From the NCBI GenBank assembly GCA_944387545.1, contig CALXFE010000002.1, positions 1 to 64,000 of the forward strand: a stretch of 64,000 nucleotides of DNA, read 5' to 3'. Below are positions 16,342 through 25,340 of the stretch, piece by piece. Source of the DNA: an uncultured Clostridia bacterium. Its GTDB lineage: Bacteria > Bacillota > Clostridia > TANB77 > CAG-508. Both the position numbers and the translations under genes were made by a program. The notes beneath the pieces are model-generated. The model ran no database searches and was not told the DNA's origin. It was given only the letters and a program-made list of their open reading frames with translations. Within the stretch, counting starts at the first letter, position 1. The number at the start of each line of letters is the position of its first letter.

Positions 16342-18226
16342 ATGTTAGAAAATATAAATTTTCCAAGTGACTTGAAAAAATTAAGTATTTTGGAGAAACA
16401 AAAATTAGCTGAAGAAATAAGAAAATATCTGTTAGAAATTGTATCTGAAAATGGTGGACATTTAGCTTCAAATTTAGGGGTGGTAGAGTTAACAATTGCA
16501 TTACATAGTGTTTTTAACTTAAAAACAGACAAAATTGTATGGGATGTAGGACATCAAACATATGTACATAAGCTATTGACAGGAAGAAAAGAAAAATTAA
16601 AAACATTAAGAAAGTTAAATGGGATAGCTGGTTTTCCAAAAACATGTGAGTCAGAATATGACTTTTTTAATACAGGACATAGTAGTACATCTATATCAGC
16701 CGCATTAGGAATGGCAAGAGCAAGAGACTTAAAAAAACGGAAATTATTCTGTATTAGCAGTCATAGGAGATGGTGCTTTAACAGGCGGTATGGCACTAGA
16801 AGCTTTAAATGATGTCGGGTATAGTAAGACAAAAATGACAATTATCTTAAATGATAATGAAATGAGCATATCACCAAACATTGGTGGACTAAATATGCTA
16901 CTTAGCAAATTAAGAGCTAAAAAGATGTATACTAGATCTAATATTATTATGAAAAAAAGAATCAGTAAAATACCAATTGTAGGAAAACCAACTGTGAAAT
17001 TTGTACAAGCAGTAAAAAGAAGTATCAAACAGTTAATTATACCTAAAATGTTTTTTGAAGATATTGGATTTACGTATTTAGGACCAGTAGATGGGCATAA
17101 TATAGAGGAATTACAAAGTATATTAACACTTAGTAAGCAAATAGATAATCCTGTACTAATTCATGTATTAACGAAAAAAGGAAAAGGATATGAAATTGCA
17201 GAAAAAAATCCAGATAAATTTCATGCAACAGGACCTTTTGATATTGAAACAGGGAAAAGTAAAAAAGAAAAGGGAAAAGACTATTCAAAAGTATTTGGAG
17301 ATAAATTAGTAGAACTAGCAAAGAAAAATGAAAAAATTGTTGCTATAACAGCTTCTATGAAGGATGGGACTGGACTTACAAACTTTAGTAAAGAATTTCC
17401 AGAACGCTTTTTTGATATCGGAATTGCAGAGCAACATGCATTAGGTTTAGCAGCAGGAATGGCAATAGATGGAATAATTCCAGTTGTACCAATATATTCG
17501 TCTTTCTATCAAAGAGCATATGATCAAGTAATTCACGATATAGCACTTCAAAATTTACATGTTATTATGTGTGTAGATAGAGCAGGAATTGTTGGAGCAG
17601 ATGGAGAAACACATCAAGGTATGTTTGATATGGCATTTTTTAGATTAGTACCAAATTTAGTTATATTAGCACCAAAAGATTTTCAAGAATTAGAAGATAT
17701 GTTAGAATTTGCAGTAAACTTGAAAAAACCAGTTGTTATTCGATATCCAAGAGGTGGAGAAGATAAGGAAAAATTGATAAATCACGAACCAATAGAGGAA
17801 GGAAAAGCAGAAATATTAAAAGAAGGAAAAGATATATCTATAATAGCAATAGGAAAAACAGTTGCAAGAGGTATGAAAATAGCTGGAAAACTAAAGGAAC
17901 AAGATATAGATGCTGAAGTCATCAATGTAAGATTTTTGAAACCATTAGATAAAGAAACCATAAAAAAATCAATTGAAAAAACAAAAAATGTAATTACAAT
18001 AGAAGATGGAACGATTATAAATGGACTAGGAACTACTATAAAAGAATTAATCGTCGATGAAGATATAAAAGATGTAAAAATCAAAGCATATGCTTATCCA
18101 GATACATTTATTCAACATGGAAGTGTTGAAGAATTAGAAAAAATATATCATTTAGACGAAGAAAGCATCATGAAGGATTTGTTGGAGAAACAATTGAAAA
18201 AAGCAAAAGATGAAAATACGAAATAA
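16342..18226 (+). CDS. dxs: 1-deoxy-D-xylulose-5-phosphate synthase, interrupted by a +1 frameshift at CGG-A
   Basis: The TPP enzyme that starts the MEP isoprenoid pathway from pyruvate and glyceraldehyde 3-phosphate. It would be 627 residues if one base is skipped at 16738, the normal length. Frame 0 covers [26 protein letters not shown], the [16 protein letters not shown] motif and ARDLKK, then reads CGG and stops 25 codons on. The +1 frame continues [19 protein letters not shown] (TPP site), [10 protein letters not shown], the pyrimidine-domain DIGIAEQHA and [13 protein letters not shown]. Family members read DLKG-Y-V here, so the glycine is expected. An A7 run precedes the C, so removing one A would also restore the frame. 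The ribosome binding site is AAAGGTGATAAA. Essential in an organism lacking mevalonate genes, which argues against a true pseudogene. Confidence 0.92.
16738..16741 (+). other. CGGA frameshift site 3 (dxs)
   Basis: Codon 133 in frame 0 is CGG followed by A, after GAC TTA AAA AAA. Skipping one base gives GGA AAT TAT, matching the Dxs family. Confidence 0.78.
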
Positions 18227-18320
18227 TTAGAAAATGTAAATAAGTATTTTGTATGGAATTGAATATGTTAAAATTTATAAAAAGATGATTCAGAAAAAAA
18301 GAGGAGAGATAAACTTTAAA

Positions 18321-19124
18321 ATGAATAAACAAGACTTATTAAAAGACTATAAAAAACAAGAAGATAAATTATGCTTATCACAAGTATTAGATAAGATAGA
18401 GATATCATCAAAAAGAGAAAAAATAGAATATACAGATTTTTTAGATATGTATCAAGTAGCATTAGTAGAAAATTTTCTAAGAAAAATACAATATAAAAAC
18501 TACAAACTATATGGTGGATATGAAGATGCAGAAAGAAAAATATGTATCATATATCCTGAAAAATTTGATGATAAAATGTTAGAAAAAAACTATGATAAGA
18601 TTTTAAAAGTAGTAAGAATCATATTACCAGAAGAAGAAAAAGGAAAATATTCACATAGAAACTACCTAGGCGGAATCGTAAAATTAAGCTTAAAAAGAGA
18701 AAAAGTAGGAGATATTATTGTAGGAGAAGATGGAGCAGATGTGATAACATTAAATGAATTTGCAGATGTTTTAAAAACACAATTACCATCTCTTACAAGA
18801 TTTGAAAATGCTCAAATTACGATAGAAGAAATACAAAATGTAAGAAAATTAGAATTAAAAATAGAAGAAATAAGCATTATTGTACCATCACTTAGATTGG
18901 ATAATATCGTATCAGACTTAGCAAGAACCTCTAGAAGTAAAGCATCAGAAATTATAGCACAAGAAAGAGTCTTTATAAACGGACAAAATGAAACGAAAAA
19001 TTCAAAAACAGTAAAATTAGGAGATGTCATCACGATTAGAGGAAAAGGCAGATTTATCATCAAAGAATTTACAGGAACAACAAGAAGTGGAAGAACAGTC
19101 GTATTAATTGAAAAATACGTTTAG
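18321..19124 (+). CDS. YlmH-like S4-domain RNA-binding protein
   Basis: A 267-residue protein with the layout of YlmH, a ribosome-associated quality-control and cell-division-linked RNA-binding protein. The central block LKREKVGDIIVGEDGADVI (about residues 118-136) matches the YlmH consensus. An S4 domain at the C-terminus (about residues 190-250) contains LRLDNIVSDLARTSRSKASE, VFINGQ and KLGDVITIRGKGRF. Start placed at MNKQDLLKDY, 12 nt after GAGGAGAG; a longer frame exists upstream without a better site. Its stop codon TAG is the first three bases of the inverted-repeat element that follows. Confidence 0.87.
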   Translation: MNKQDLLKDYKKQEDKLCLSQVLDKIEISSKREKIEYTDFLDMYQVALVENFLRKIQYKNYKLYGGYEDAERKICIIYPEKFDDKMLEKNYDKILKVVRIILPEEEKGKYSHRNYLGGIVKLSLKREKVGDIIVGEDGADVITLNEFADVLKTQLPSLTRFENAQITIEEIQNVRKLELKIEEISIIVPSLRLDNIVSDLARTSRSKASEIIAQERVFINGQNETKNSKTVKLGDVITIRGKGRFIIKEFTGTTRSGRTVVLIEKYV

Positions 19125-19442
19125 GGACGTGCCAAAATGGACAAAAATTGACCAAAAGGGACAGACCTGTTAGAAAAAGAAAAGTTCTTGAAAATATTAT
19201 ATTTCTTAATTTATGAAATGACGAATGTGAATGAAATCATATTAGAAAAAATTAAAGTATCTAATAGGAGAATCTCAAAACTTGATTTTGAGTGGTGCCT
19301 ATTAGATACTTTTAGTTTTTCTTTATGATGTAATGTTAGCCGAGGAATGTAATAAATTAAGAAATATAATATTTTTATATAATGAATATTTTCATAGGTC
19401 TGTCCCTTTTGGTCAATTTTTGTCCATTTTGGCACGTCCCTA
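19122..19442. repeat. intergenic inverted-repeat element E1 (47-bp perfect arms, structured core)
   Basis: The left arm 19122-19168 (TAGGGACGTGCCAAAATGG onward) is exactly complementary to 19396-19442 over 47 bp. A second 24-bp perfect pair (19191-19214 with 19352-19375) lies inside. The core 19215-19351 has a 12-bp hairpin stem GTATCTAATAGG / CCTATTAGATAC with an inner CTCAAAA / TTTTGAG stem. The core is about 85 percent identical by eye to the reverse complement of the element at 40886-41085. Both flanking convergent genes use the TAG at each arm end as stop codon. No protein is encoded. It may be a MITE-like mobile element, a structured RNA or a bidirectional terminator. Confidence 0.85.
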
Positions 19443-20567
19443 ATGTTTCATAAGAATGGCATCATATTGGTTATCATAATATTTTTTTCTTCTGCCACAT
19501 TCTTTAAAACCAAATTTTTGATATAAGGAGATGGCAGAAAAGTTTTCTTCATTAACTTCAAGATGTATGGTTTCGATGTTTTTTTCTTGACAAATATGAA
19601 GAATATGATTTAATAGTAAGGTTGCAACTCCTTGTCTTCTGTAATTTTTCATTACAGCTATATTCATAATGTCAGCTTCGTCTAAAATGATTTTAATGCC
19701 AGCAAAACCAACAACGGTATTTTCTAATGTTGCACAAATAAATTTAGAATTTTCACTTTTTAATTCATCTTTTAAAATATCTATATTCCAAAAATCATCA
19801 AATTTAGAAATGTCTAAATTATCTAAATCAGAAATTTGCATGTCTTTGATAACCAGGCTTTTTCCTTCCAATTGTCTCTGTGCTTGAGGCTTTTTTAAAT
19901 AAAGGGGAAGTAAGTCTTTATCTTCACCTTGTTGATTATATTTATGAATGCCAGCAATACCTAGATGATAGACATCAATAGTATGAATATTTGTATCTGT
20001 AAGGTTAGAAATACTATTGGGAATTACAAATTTTGAAGATTGGTTTTGTATGATTTGTTTATAAATAAGGGAACCATCTCCAACAAAGGTAATTGTAGAA
20101 TTTGCATATCTATAATTTAAAAAATTCAAACAATTTTCTATACTATCAGCTTTAGGTGGTTCTAATAAAGAATATACATTGTTTTTTAATTCATATAAAG
20201 CATAATAACAATTATTATTTTTACAATCTAGTATACTACAAATGATGCCATCATTTGTAACATTATAAGCTAATCCCTCAAGAGAAGAAATGCCAACAGA
20301 AGGGATTTGTAAACTATCAGTAAAAGCTTTGATAGTTGCTACACCAATTCTAATTCCAGTAAATGAACCAGGTCCAATATCGCAAACGAGTAAATCCATG
20401 TCAGATAATTTTAGCTTTGTGTCCGCGAATATTTGCTTAATCAATGGCATTAGGGATTCTGAATGTGTTAATCGATTATGCAATTCTATTTTTTTTACTA
20501 AATGTGTATCTTCTAATATGGCTACACTACATATTTTACTAGAAGTTTCTATACTTAATGTTTTCAA
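19440..20567 (-). CDS. tsaB-rimI: TsaB-RimI fusion (t6A synthesis factor fused to an N-acetyltransferase)
   Basis: A 375-residue two-domain protein. Residues 1-~225 are TsaB: MKTLSIETSSKICSVAIL, HSESLMPLI and DIGPGSFTGIRIG, the partner that activates TsaD in N6-threonylcarbamoyladenosine tRNA modification. Residues ~232-375 are a GNAT acetyltransferase of the RimI type: NIAVMKNYRRQGVATLLL is the acetyl-CoA-binding motif, followed by HLEVNEENFSAISLYQKFGF. In Bacillus tsaE, tsaB, rimI and tsaD are separate adjacent genes; here tsaB and rimI are fused and tsaE lies just upstream, while tsaD is not in the window. The 3' end overlaps the arm of element E1. Confidence 0.93.
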   Translation of the reverse strand: MKTLSIETSSKICSVAILEDTHLVKKIELHNRLTHSESLMPLIKQIFADTKLKLSDMDLLVCDIGPGSFTGIRIGVATIKAFTDSLQIPSVGISSLEGLAYNVTNDGIICSILDCKNNNCYYALYELKNNVYSLLEPPKADSIENCLNFLNYRYANSTITFVGDGSLIYKQIIQNQSSKFVIPNSISNLTDTNIHTIDVYHLGIAGIHKYNQQGEDKDLLPLYLKKPQAQRQLEGKSLVIKDMQISDLDNLDISKFDDFWNIDILKDELKSENSKFICATLENTVVGFAGIKIILDEADIMNIAVMKNYRRQGVATLLLNHILHICQEKNIETIHLEVNEENFSAISLYQKFGFKECGRRKKYYDNQYDAILMKH

Positions 20568-20664
20568 TTTTATCCTCCCACTATTATTTTTTACAATTAT
20601 TTTTAAAACTATTTTTGCGAACAGTAAATCAATTTTTAATAATGCCTATCATTATAAGGTATAA

Positions 20665-21129
20665 TCATATAAGTTTAGTTAACAATTCATCATATTTTTC
20701 ACCATAGGAAATAGCATTAAGAATTCTTACAGAATCATTCATTTCATCTCTTTCAAATGTAATATGTATATATTCTTTTGGAAGTGCGTCTTTAATAATT
20801 TCACCCCATTCAATAATGCAAATACCATTTTCAAAATATTCTTCTCCTCCGATAGCATAAAATTCAGAAGAATCTTCTAATCGATATACATCAAAGTGAA
20901 ATATATTGATGTCATTTTTCGTATATGTATTAACAATAGTAAAAGTAGGACTAGAGATTTCATCTTCTAATCCATAATAGCTTAAGATACCCTCTGTTAA
21001 TTTTGTTTTTCCGGAACCTAACTCTCCAGTTAAGACGATAGTATCTCCTTTTTTTAAAAGGCTAGCTAATTTTTTTCCAAAATTTAAAGTTTCTTTTTCA
21101 TTATTGGATATTACTTTTAAATGCTTCAT
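20665..21129 (-). CDS. tsaE: tRNA threonylcarbamoyladenosine biosynthesis ATPase TsaE
   Basis: A 154-residue P-loop ATPase. LTGELGSGKTKLTEGIL (residues ~33-49) is the Walker A. SSPTFTIVNTY and HFDVYRLEDSSEF are the TsaE signature segments and IIEWGEII the C-terminal block. It works with TsaB and TsaD in making t6A37 in ANN-reading tRNAs. It is transcribed from the promoter at 21164-21192 and followed after 97 nt by the tsaB-rimI fusion. Confidence 0.95.
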   Translation of the reverse strand: MKHLKVISNNEKETLNFGKKLASLLKKGDTIVLTGELGSGKTKLTEGILSYYGLEDEISSPTFTIVNTYTKNDINIFHFDVYRLEDSSEFYAIGGEEYFENGICIIEWGEIIKDALPKEYIHITFERDEMNDSVRILNAISYGEKYDELLTKLI

Positions 21130-21163
21130 AACAGTACCTCTAAATTAATATTTTACAAGCATT

Positions 21164-21192
21164 ATTATACTATAATTTATACGAAAATTCAA
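21164..21192 (-). promoter_or_regulatory. sigma-A promoter of tsaE
   Basis: On the minus strand TTGAAT (21192-21187) and TATAAT (21169-21164) are separated by 17 nt, 35 nt upstream of the tsaE start. Confidence 0.7.
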
Positions 21193-21295
21193 ATAGAAAA
21201 TAAAGTGAAAGAAATATAATATAATAAAAAGCAATGAAGAGAAAAAAGAGTGAAGAAATTTGAATATTACAATTCTGTTACATTCAAAAAAAATG

Positions 21296-21324
21296 TTGAA
21301 ATATGTGATAGATTCATATATAAT
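21296..21324 (+). promoter_or_regulatory. sigma-A promoter of the 21360 gene
   Basis: TTGAAA at 21296-21301 and TATAAT at 21319-21324 with a 17-nt spacer. The AGGAGG binding site and start codon follow within 36 nt. Confidence 0.72.
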
Positions 21325-21359
21325 AAAATTGTATAAAGCTTTAAAAAAGGAGGAAGTAG

Positions 21360-22163
21360 ATGGATACATTTGCTAACTATATTTTAGATGAAAAAGATTT
21401 AGCTGCTAAAATGGAAATAACATATTATTTAGCAAAAAAAACAAAAATATTTTTTGATAAATCCGTTATCTTCAAAACAGAAATAGCAAGAATGTTTATA
21501 GACTATATGAAAATAGATGTAGACAAAAACTTGGTATTAACAGCATGCCTATTATGTAATTGTAAAAAAGTTGATAATGCACAAGATATAGAAAAAATTC
21601 ATTCATATGCAAAAAAAGGAGCAGACTATTTATTAACATTAGGATTTGATAACAAATTTTGCAAAATGTGTGAAGAAGTTAATAGATATAGTAATAGTAA
21701 TCCAAGAGAAAAAGAAAGTGATATATTAGAATTAGTAGACCAATTTGGAGGAATGTTATTAGATAGACCAGAAAGAATAGGTTTTAAACCAGATGAAGCA
21801 ATGGTTTTATTAGAACATAGAAATTTAAAAGATCAATATAATAGATTTTTACATACATTTGGAGAGTTTGTCCAAATGATGGAACAAATAGAATTAAGTG
21901 ATTTTACATCTATAAAAGCTTTGAGAAAATTGGTAAAAATACATAATGAGACAGCAAACGTAAAAGATTTTATAAAAAAAGTATGTTATGAATATGAACC
22001 TAAAATAGATAAAGCTGTTGAAAACGAGAGAAAAGAATTAAAAGATCAGATGTTTAAAGATACGAATAGACCATTATTTAGTGAAGAAACAACGAAAAAA
22101 ATATTAGCACATATAGCAGAAGAAAATATGCAAGGAAAACAATTAAAAAATGAAAATGAATAA
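21360..22163 (+). CDS. unidentified 267-aa cytoplasmic protein
   Basis: Starts 7 nt after AAAAAGGAGGAAG. The protein is helical and charged. Residues ~60-110 (TACLLCNCKKVDNAQ, IHSYAKKGADYLLTLGF) have the His and G-A-L pattern of an HD-type phosphohydrolase fold, but the second metal motif is not evident, so this is only a hint. A Lys/Glu-rich C-terminal helix ends in NENE. No membrane segment. It precedes the endonuclease-Q-like gene, from which a repeat-derived hairpin separates it. Confidence 0.8.
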   Translation: MDTFANYILDEKDLAAKMEITYYLAKKTKIFFDKSVIFKTEIARMFIDYMKIDVDKNLVLTACLLCNCKKVDNAQDIEKIHSYAKKGADYLLTLGFDNKFCKMCEEVNRYSNSNPREKESDILELVDQFGGMLLDRPERIGFKPDEAMVLLEHRNLKDQYNRFLHTFGEFVQMMEQIELSDFTSIKALRKLVKIHNETANVKDFIKKVCYEYEPKIDKAVENERKELKDQMFKDTNRPLFSEETTKKILAHIAEENMQGKQLKNENE

Positions 22164-22167
22164 TTTT

Positions 22168-22204
22168 GGGACGTTAGGGATACGCCAAAACGTTCCATTT
22201 TTTT
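22168..22204 (+). terminator. GGGACGT-type repeat acting as terminator
   Basis: GGGACGTT at 22168-22175 pairs with AACGTTCC at 22189-22196, followed by A and seven T residues, 4 nt after a stop codon. The loop GGGATACGCC and the arms share words with elements E1 and E2 and with the repeats flanking fprA. Confidence 0.7.
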
Positions 22205-22281
22205 CTGAAAGTTTAAAGAAAAATAAATGTGAGAAATGATAGAAAAGTTTGAATAGGACATTTAAGGAAAGAGGTAATAAA

Positions 22282-23469
22282 ATGTACGAAATATTTGCAG
22301 ATTTACATGTACACATAGGAAGAAGCGAAAATGGAAAACCAATAAAAATAACAGCCGCAAGGTCTTTGAATTTTGCGAACATTGCAAAGGAATGTGCAGA
22401 TAGAAAAGGAATTAATGTGGTGGGAATCATTGATTGTGCTTCTCCATATGTTATAGAAGATATAGAGAATTTTTTAAAAACAGGAGATGCATATGAATTA
22501 CAAGATGGTGGAATCATATACAAAGATAAAGTTTGTATACTACTAGGAAGCGAAGTAGAGACATCAGAACAAGGAAGAAATGGAAAAAAAGGAGCAGCCC
22601 ATAATATTTGCTTTTTTCCACATTTAACAGATATAAAGGGATTTTCAAATGAATTAAGCCATCATTTGAAAAATATTACATTAAGTACACAAAGGTCAGA
22701 TTTATCAGGATATGATTTAATCGATATGGTAGAACGATATCATGGAATATTGATTCCTGCACATATATTCACACCACATAAAAGTTATTATGGAAATTGC
22801 ACAGATAGATTACAGAATATATTTAAAGAAAAATATGATAAAATATTTGCTGTTGAATTAGGACTAAGTTCAGATACTTATTTGGCAGATATGATTTCAG
22901 AATTAGAAAATAAGACATTTGTGACAAATTCAGATGCTCATTCTTTACCTAAAATTGCAAGAGAATATAATAAAATGCAGGTTGAAGATATATCGTTTAA
23001 AGAAATTGTAAAAGCATTAAAAAATGAAGATGGGAGAAAAGTCCTTGCTAATTATGGATTAGATCCAAAACTTGGAAAATATCATAGAACATATTGTGAT
23101 GATTGTGAAAAAGCAATAGAAACCAAAGAACCTGTGGAAACTTGTCCATACTGCGGAGGAAAGAATGTAACTTTTGGCGTTTTTGATAGAATAGAATTAA
23201 TTAGAGATAAACAAGAATCAAAAAGCCCAGAAAATAGACCACCTTATGTATATCAAATTCCATTAGGATTTATCCCAGGGGTTGGTGGAAAAACAATAAC
23301 AAAATTATTAGATACCTTTGATACAGAAATGAATATTCTTCATAAATTATCAAAAGATGATATAGAAGCGGTTGTGGGAGAGAAAATTGCAGATACAATT
23401 GAAAAAGCAAGAAATGGAGAATGTAAAGTACAATCTGGAGGCGGTGGAAACTACGGAAAGGTAGTTTAA
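22282..23469 (+). CDS. PHP-domain DNA repair protein of the endonuclease Q family
   Basis: A 395-residue protein. The N-terminal PHP metallohydrolase domain (residues 1-~250) has FADLHVHIGRS, IIDCASPYV, GSEVET, ILIPAHIFTP and TNSDAHS metal-ligand motifs. A zinc-ribbon segment CDDCEKAIETKEPVETCPYC (about residues 271-290) follows. A helix-hairpin-helix-like tail (IPGVGGKTITKLLD) precedes a Gly-rich end. This order matches EndoQ/YqxK proteins, which nick DNA at deaminated bases. Start at 22282 follows AAAGAGGTAATAAA. The enzymatic specificity is known for archaeal EndoQ and some Bacilli homologues; assignment here is by domain order. Confidence 0.87.
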   Translation: MYEIFADLHVHIGRSENGKPIKITAARSLNFANIAKECADRKGINVVGIIDCASPYVIEDIENFLKTGDAYELQDGGIIYKDKVCILLGSEVETSEQGRNGKKGAAHNICFFPHLTDIKGFSNELSHHLKNITLSTQRSDLSGYDLIDMVERYHGILIPAHIFTPHKSYYGNCTDRLQNIFKEKYDKIFAVELGLSSDTYLADMISELENKTFVTNSDAHSLPKIAREYNKMQVEDISFKEIVKALKNEDGRKVLANYGLDPKLGKYHRTYCDDCEKAIETKEPVETCPYCGGKNVTFGVFDRIELIRDKQESKSPENRPPYVYQIPLGFIPGVGGKTITKLLDTFDTEMNILHKLSKDDIEAVVGEKIADTIEKARNGECKVQSGGGGNYGKVV

Positions 23470-23530
23470 AAAGCTGAAATAGTATAAATAGGAAATAAAT
23501 ACAATATAAATTAAAAATAGTAGTTCTATA

Positions 23531-23575
23531 AATCTTCTTATCGAATACACATTATGTATAAACGATAAGGAGATT
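23531..23575 (+). promoter_or_regulatory. hairpin masking the spoIIM ribosome binding site
   Basis: AATCTTCTTATCG (23531-23543) pairs with CGATAAGGAGATT (23563-23575), 13 positions with one T-G wobble. The AAGGAG ribosome binding site (23567-23572) lies inside the 3' arm and the spoIIM ATG follows at 23579. No T run follows in the forward direction. Confidence 0.6.
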
Positions 23576-23578
23576 TTT

Positions 23579-24217
23579 ATGAAAGAAAAAAGACAATTTA
23601 GATTATTAAAAATGATAAAAGAACATGTACTGAATAATAAAAAAGAATATTGTATTATATTTTTAGTATTTGTGATTGGAATATTTAGCGGTGTATTTTA
23701 TATTAATAATATGCAAGAAACTCCAAAAACGGAAATAACCAATTATTTAAACCAATTTATAGAAAAATTTAAAGGATTAGATAGTATAAATAACATAGAA
23801 TTATTAAAAAATTCAATTACACAAAATGTACTATTAGCAGTAACAATCTGGTTTTTTGGAACGACAGTTATTGGAATTCCAATTGTATTTGCAATTATTT
23901 TATACAGAGGTTTTTGCTTAGGATATACGATCTCATTATGTATAGCAATCATGGGACTTGGAAAAGGAATCAGTTTTGTTTTGGTTACGTTATTATTACA
24001 AAATATTTTATTCATCCCAGCGATTTTAGCATTAGCTGTGAGTGGCACAAAATTATATAAATCAATTGTAAAAGACAAACGAAAAGAAAATATAAAATTA
24101 GAGATATTAAGACACACTATATTTTCTGTAATCATGTTAATTATATTACTAATGGCATCTGTCATAGAAATATTTATGTCTACAAATTTATTAAAGCTTG
24201 TGATTAAATATTTTTAA
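23579..24217 (+). CDS. spoIIM: stage II sporulation protein M
   Basis: A 212-residue membrane protein of the DMP engulfment complex (SpoIID-SpoIIM-SpoIIP) in the mother cell. It has five predicted membrane helices: IIFLVFVIGIFSGVFYI, VTIWFFGTTVIGIPIVFAI, the GYTISLCIAIMGLGKGISF region, LLLQNILFIPAILALAV and a C-terminal one. The GFCLGYT and LQNILFIPAI words are typical of SpoIIM. The following xerD keeps the spoIIM/xerD neighbourhood known from Bacillus. In that organism it is under sigma-E; no clear sigma-E promoter was identified here. Confidence 0.93.
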   Translation: MKEKRQFRLLKMIKEHVLNNKKEYCIIFLVFVIGIFSGVFYINNMQETPKTEITNYLNQFIEKFKGLDSINNIELLKNSITQNVLLAVTIWFFGTTVIGIPIVFAIILYRGFCLGYTISLCIAIMGLGKGISFVLVTLLLQNILFIPAILALAVSGTKLYKSIVKDKRKENIKLEILRHTIFSVIMLIILLMASVIEIFMSTNLLKLVIKYF

Positions 24218-24235
24218 AAAAATAGAAAAAATGTA

Positions 24236-24264
24236 TTTACAATTTTGAAATAGTTTGATATAAC
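24236..24264 (+). promoter_or_regulatory. sigma-A promoter of xerD
   Basis: TTTACA at 24236-24241 and TATAAC at 24259-24264 with a 17-nt spacer, 53 nt upstream of the start codon. Confidence 0.6.
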
Positions 24265-24316
24265 ATATATAGTTTATGTAAATATAATTCAAAAAATATA
24301 GAGGTAGGGGAAAAAA

Positions 24317-25198
24317 ATGGAGAGACAATTAAAATTCTTTTTTAACTTTTTAGAGAATGATAAGAAATTATCACAAAATACATTGCAATCATACAAAAGA
24401 GATTTAAAGCAATTTAGAAAATACTTAGAAGAAAATGGGATACACTATAATAGAGTAAAAGAAAAAGACATACAAAATTATATTAAAGAAATGCAAGAAG
24501 AAGGAAAAAAAGCTTCAAGTATTTCTAGATGTATTGCATCTATTAGATCATTTTATCAATTCATTCTAAAAAATAGAAAGATAAAAGTAGATCCAACAGC
24601 CAATATTCAATCTCCAAAGATAGAAAAAAGAACACCAAGTGTATTAACTGCAAAAGAAGTAGAATTATTATTAAAACAACCAGATGATGTTGACTTAAAA
24701 GGAATCAGAGATAAAGCAATGTTAGAGTTTGCCTATGCCACAGGTATGAGAGTTACAGAAATTATTTCATTAAATATAGATGATGTCAATTTAGAAGAAG
24801 CTTATGTTATCTGTAAAAGTGGAAACAAACAAAGAATTATTCCGCTAGGTACCATGTCATTGAAAGCTTTAAAAGAATATATAAATGATGCAAGAGGAAT
24901 CTTAATAAAAAATGAGGATGAAAAAGCCTTATTTGTTAATATAAATGGTGGAAGACTTACAAGACAAGGATTCTGGAAGATTATAAAATATTATAAAGAA
25001 CAAGCACATATAACAAAAGATATAACACCACATGTGTTAAGACATTCATTTGCAACACACTTATTGCAAAATGGAGCAGATTTAAGAGCTATTCAAACAA
25101 TGCTTGGACATTCCGATATATCATCAACACAAGTTTATATGCAATTTCAAGATGAGGGATTAAAAAATATATATAAAAAAGCACATCCAAGAGCATAA
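24317..25198 (+). CDS. xerD: site-specific tyrosine recombinase XerD
   Basis: A 293-residue tyrosine recombinase resolving chromosome dimers at dif. The N-terminal SAM-like domain carries LSQNTLQSYKRDLKQF. The catalytic domain has ATGMRVTEIISL (first Arg), the beta-hairpin Lys region KSGNKQRIIPL, HVLRHSFATHLL (His-x-x-Arg) and MLGHSDISSTQVY (His and nucleophile Tyr). Length and position after spoIIM favour XerD over XerC. RBS is AGAGGTAGGGG. A terminator follows at once. Confidence 0.93.
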   Translation: MERQLKFFFNFLENDKKLSQNTLQSYKRDLKQFRKYLEENGIHYNRVKEKDIQNYIKEMQEEGKKASSISRCIASIRSFYQFILKNRKIKVDPTANIQSPKIEKRTPSVLTAKEVELLLKQPDDVDLKGIRDKAMLEFAYATGMRVTEIISLNIDDVNLEEAYVICKSGNKQRIIPLGTMSLKALKEYINDARGILIKNEDEKALFVNINGGRLTRQGFWKIIKYYKEQAHITKDITPHVLRHSFATHLLQNGADLRAIQTMLGHSDISSTQVYMQFQDEGLKNIYKKAHPRA

Positions 25199-25232
25199 TT
25201 AAAAAACAGCTATTAAAGTAGCTGTTTTTTTG
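25199..25232 (+). terminator. terminator after xerD
   Basis: AAAAAACAGCTA pairs with TAGCTGTTTTTT across a 6-nt loop, running into T residues. Confidence 0.9.
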
Positions 25233-25340
25233 TTTTCTAAAAAAATAGGAAATACTTGTACATACCATATTTGATATGTTAAAATAATGGTTGTAAAAAA
25301 AGCAAGAATAGAAGAAAAAATAAAAAAGGAAGAATAAAAA

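Noticed and set aside
16725..16741. Classic -1 slippery heptamer (A AAA AAA) in dxs as the explanation
   Set aside because: The frame required is +1, not -1, and the other three sites have no slippery run.
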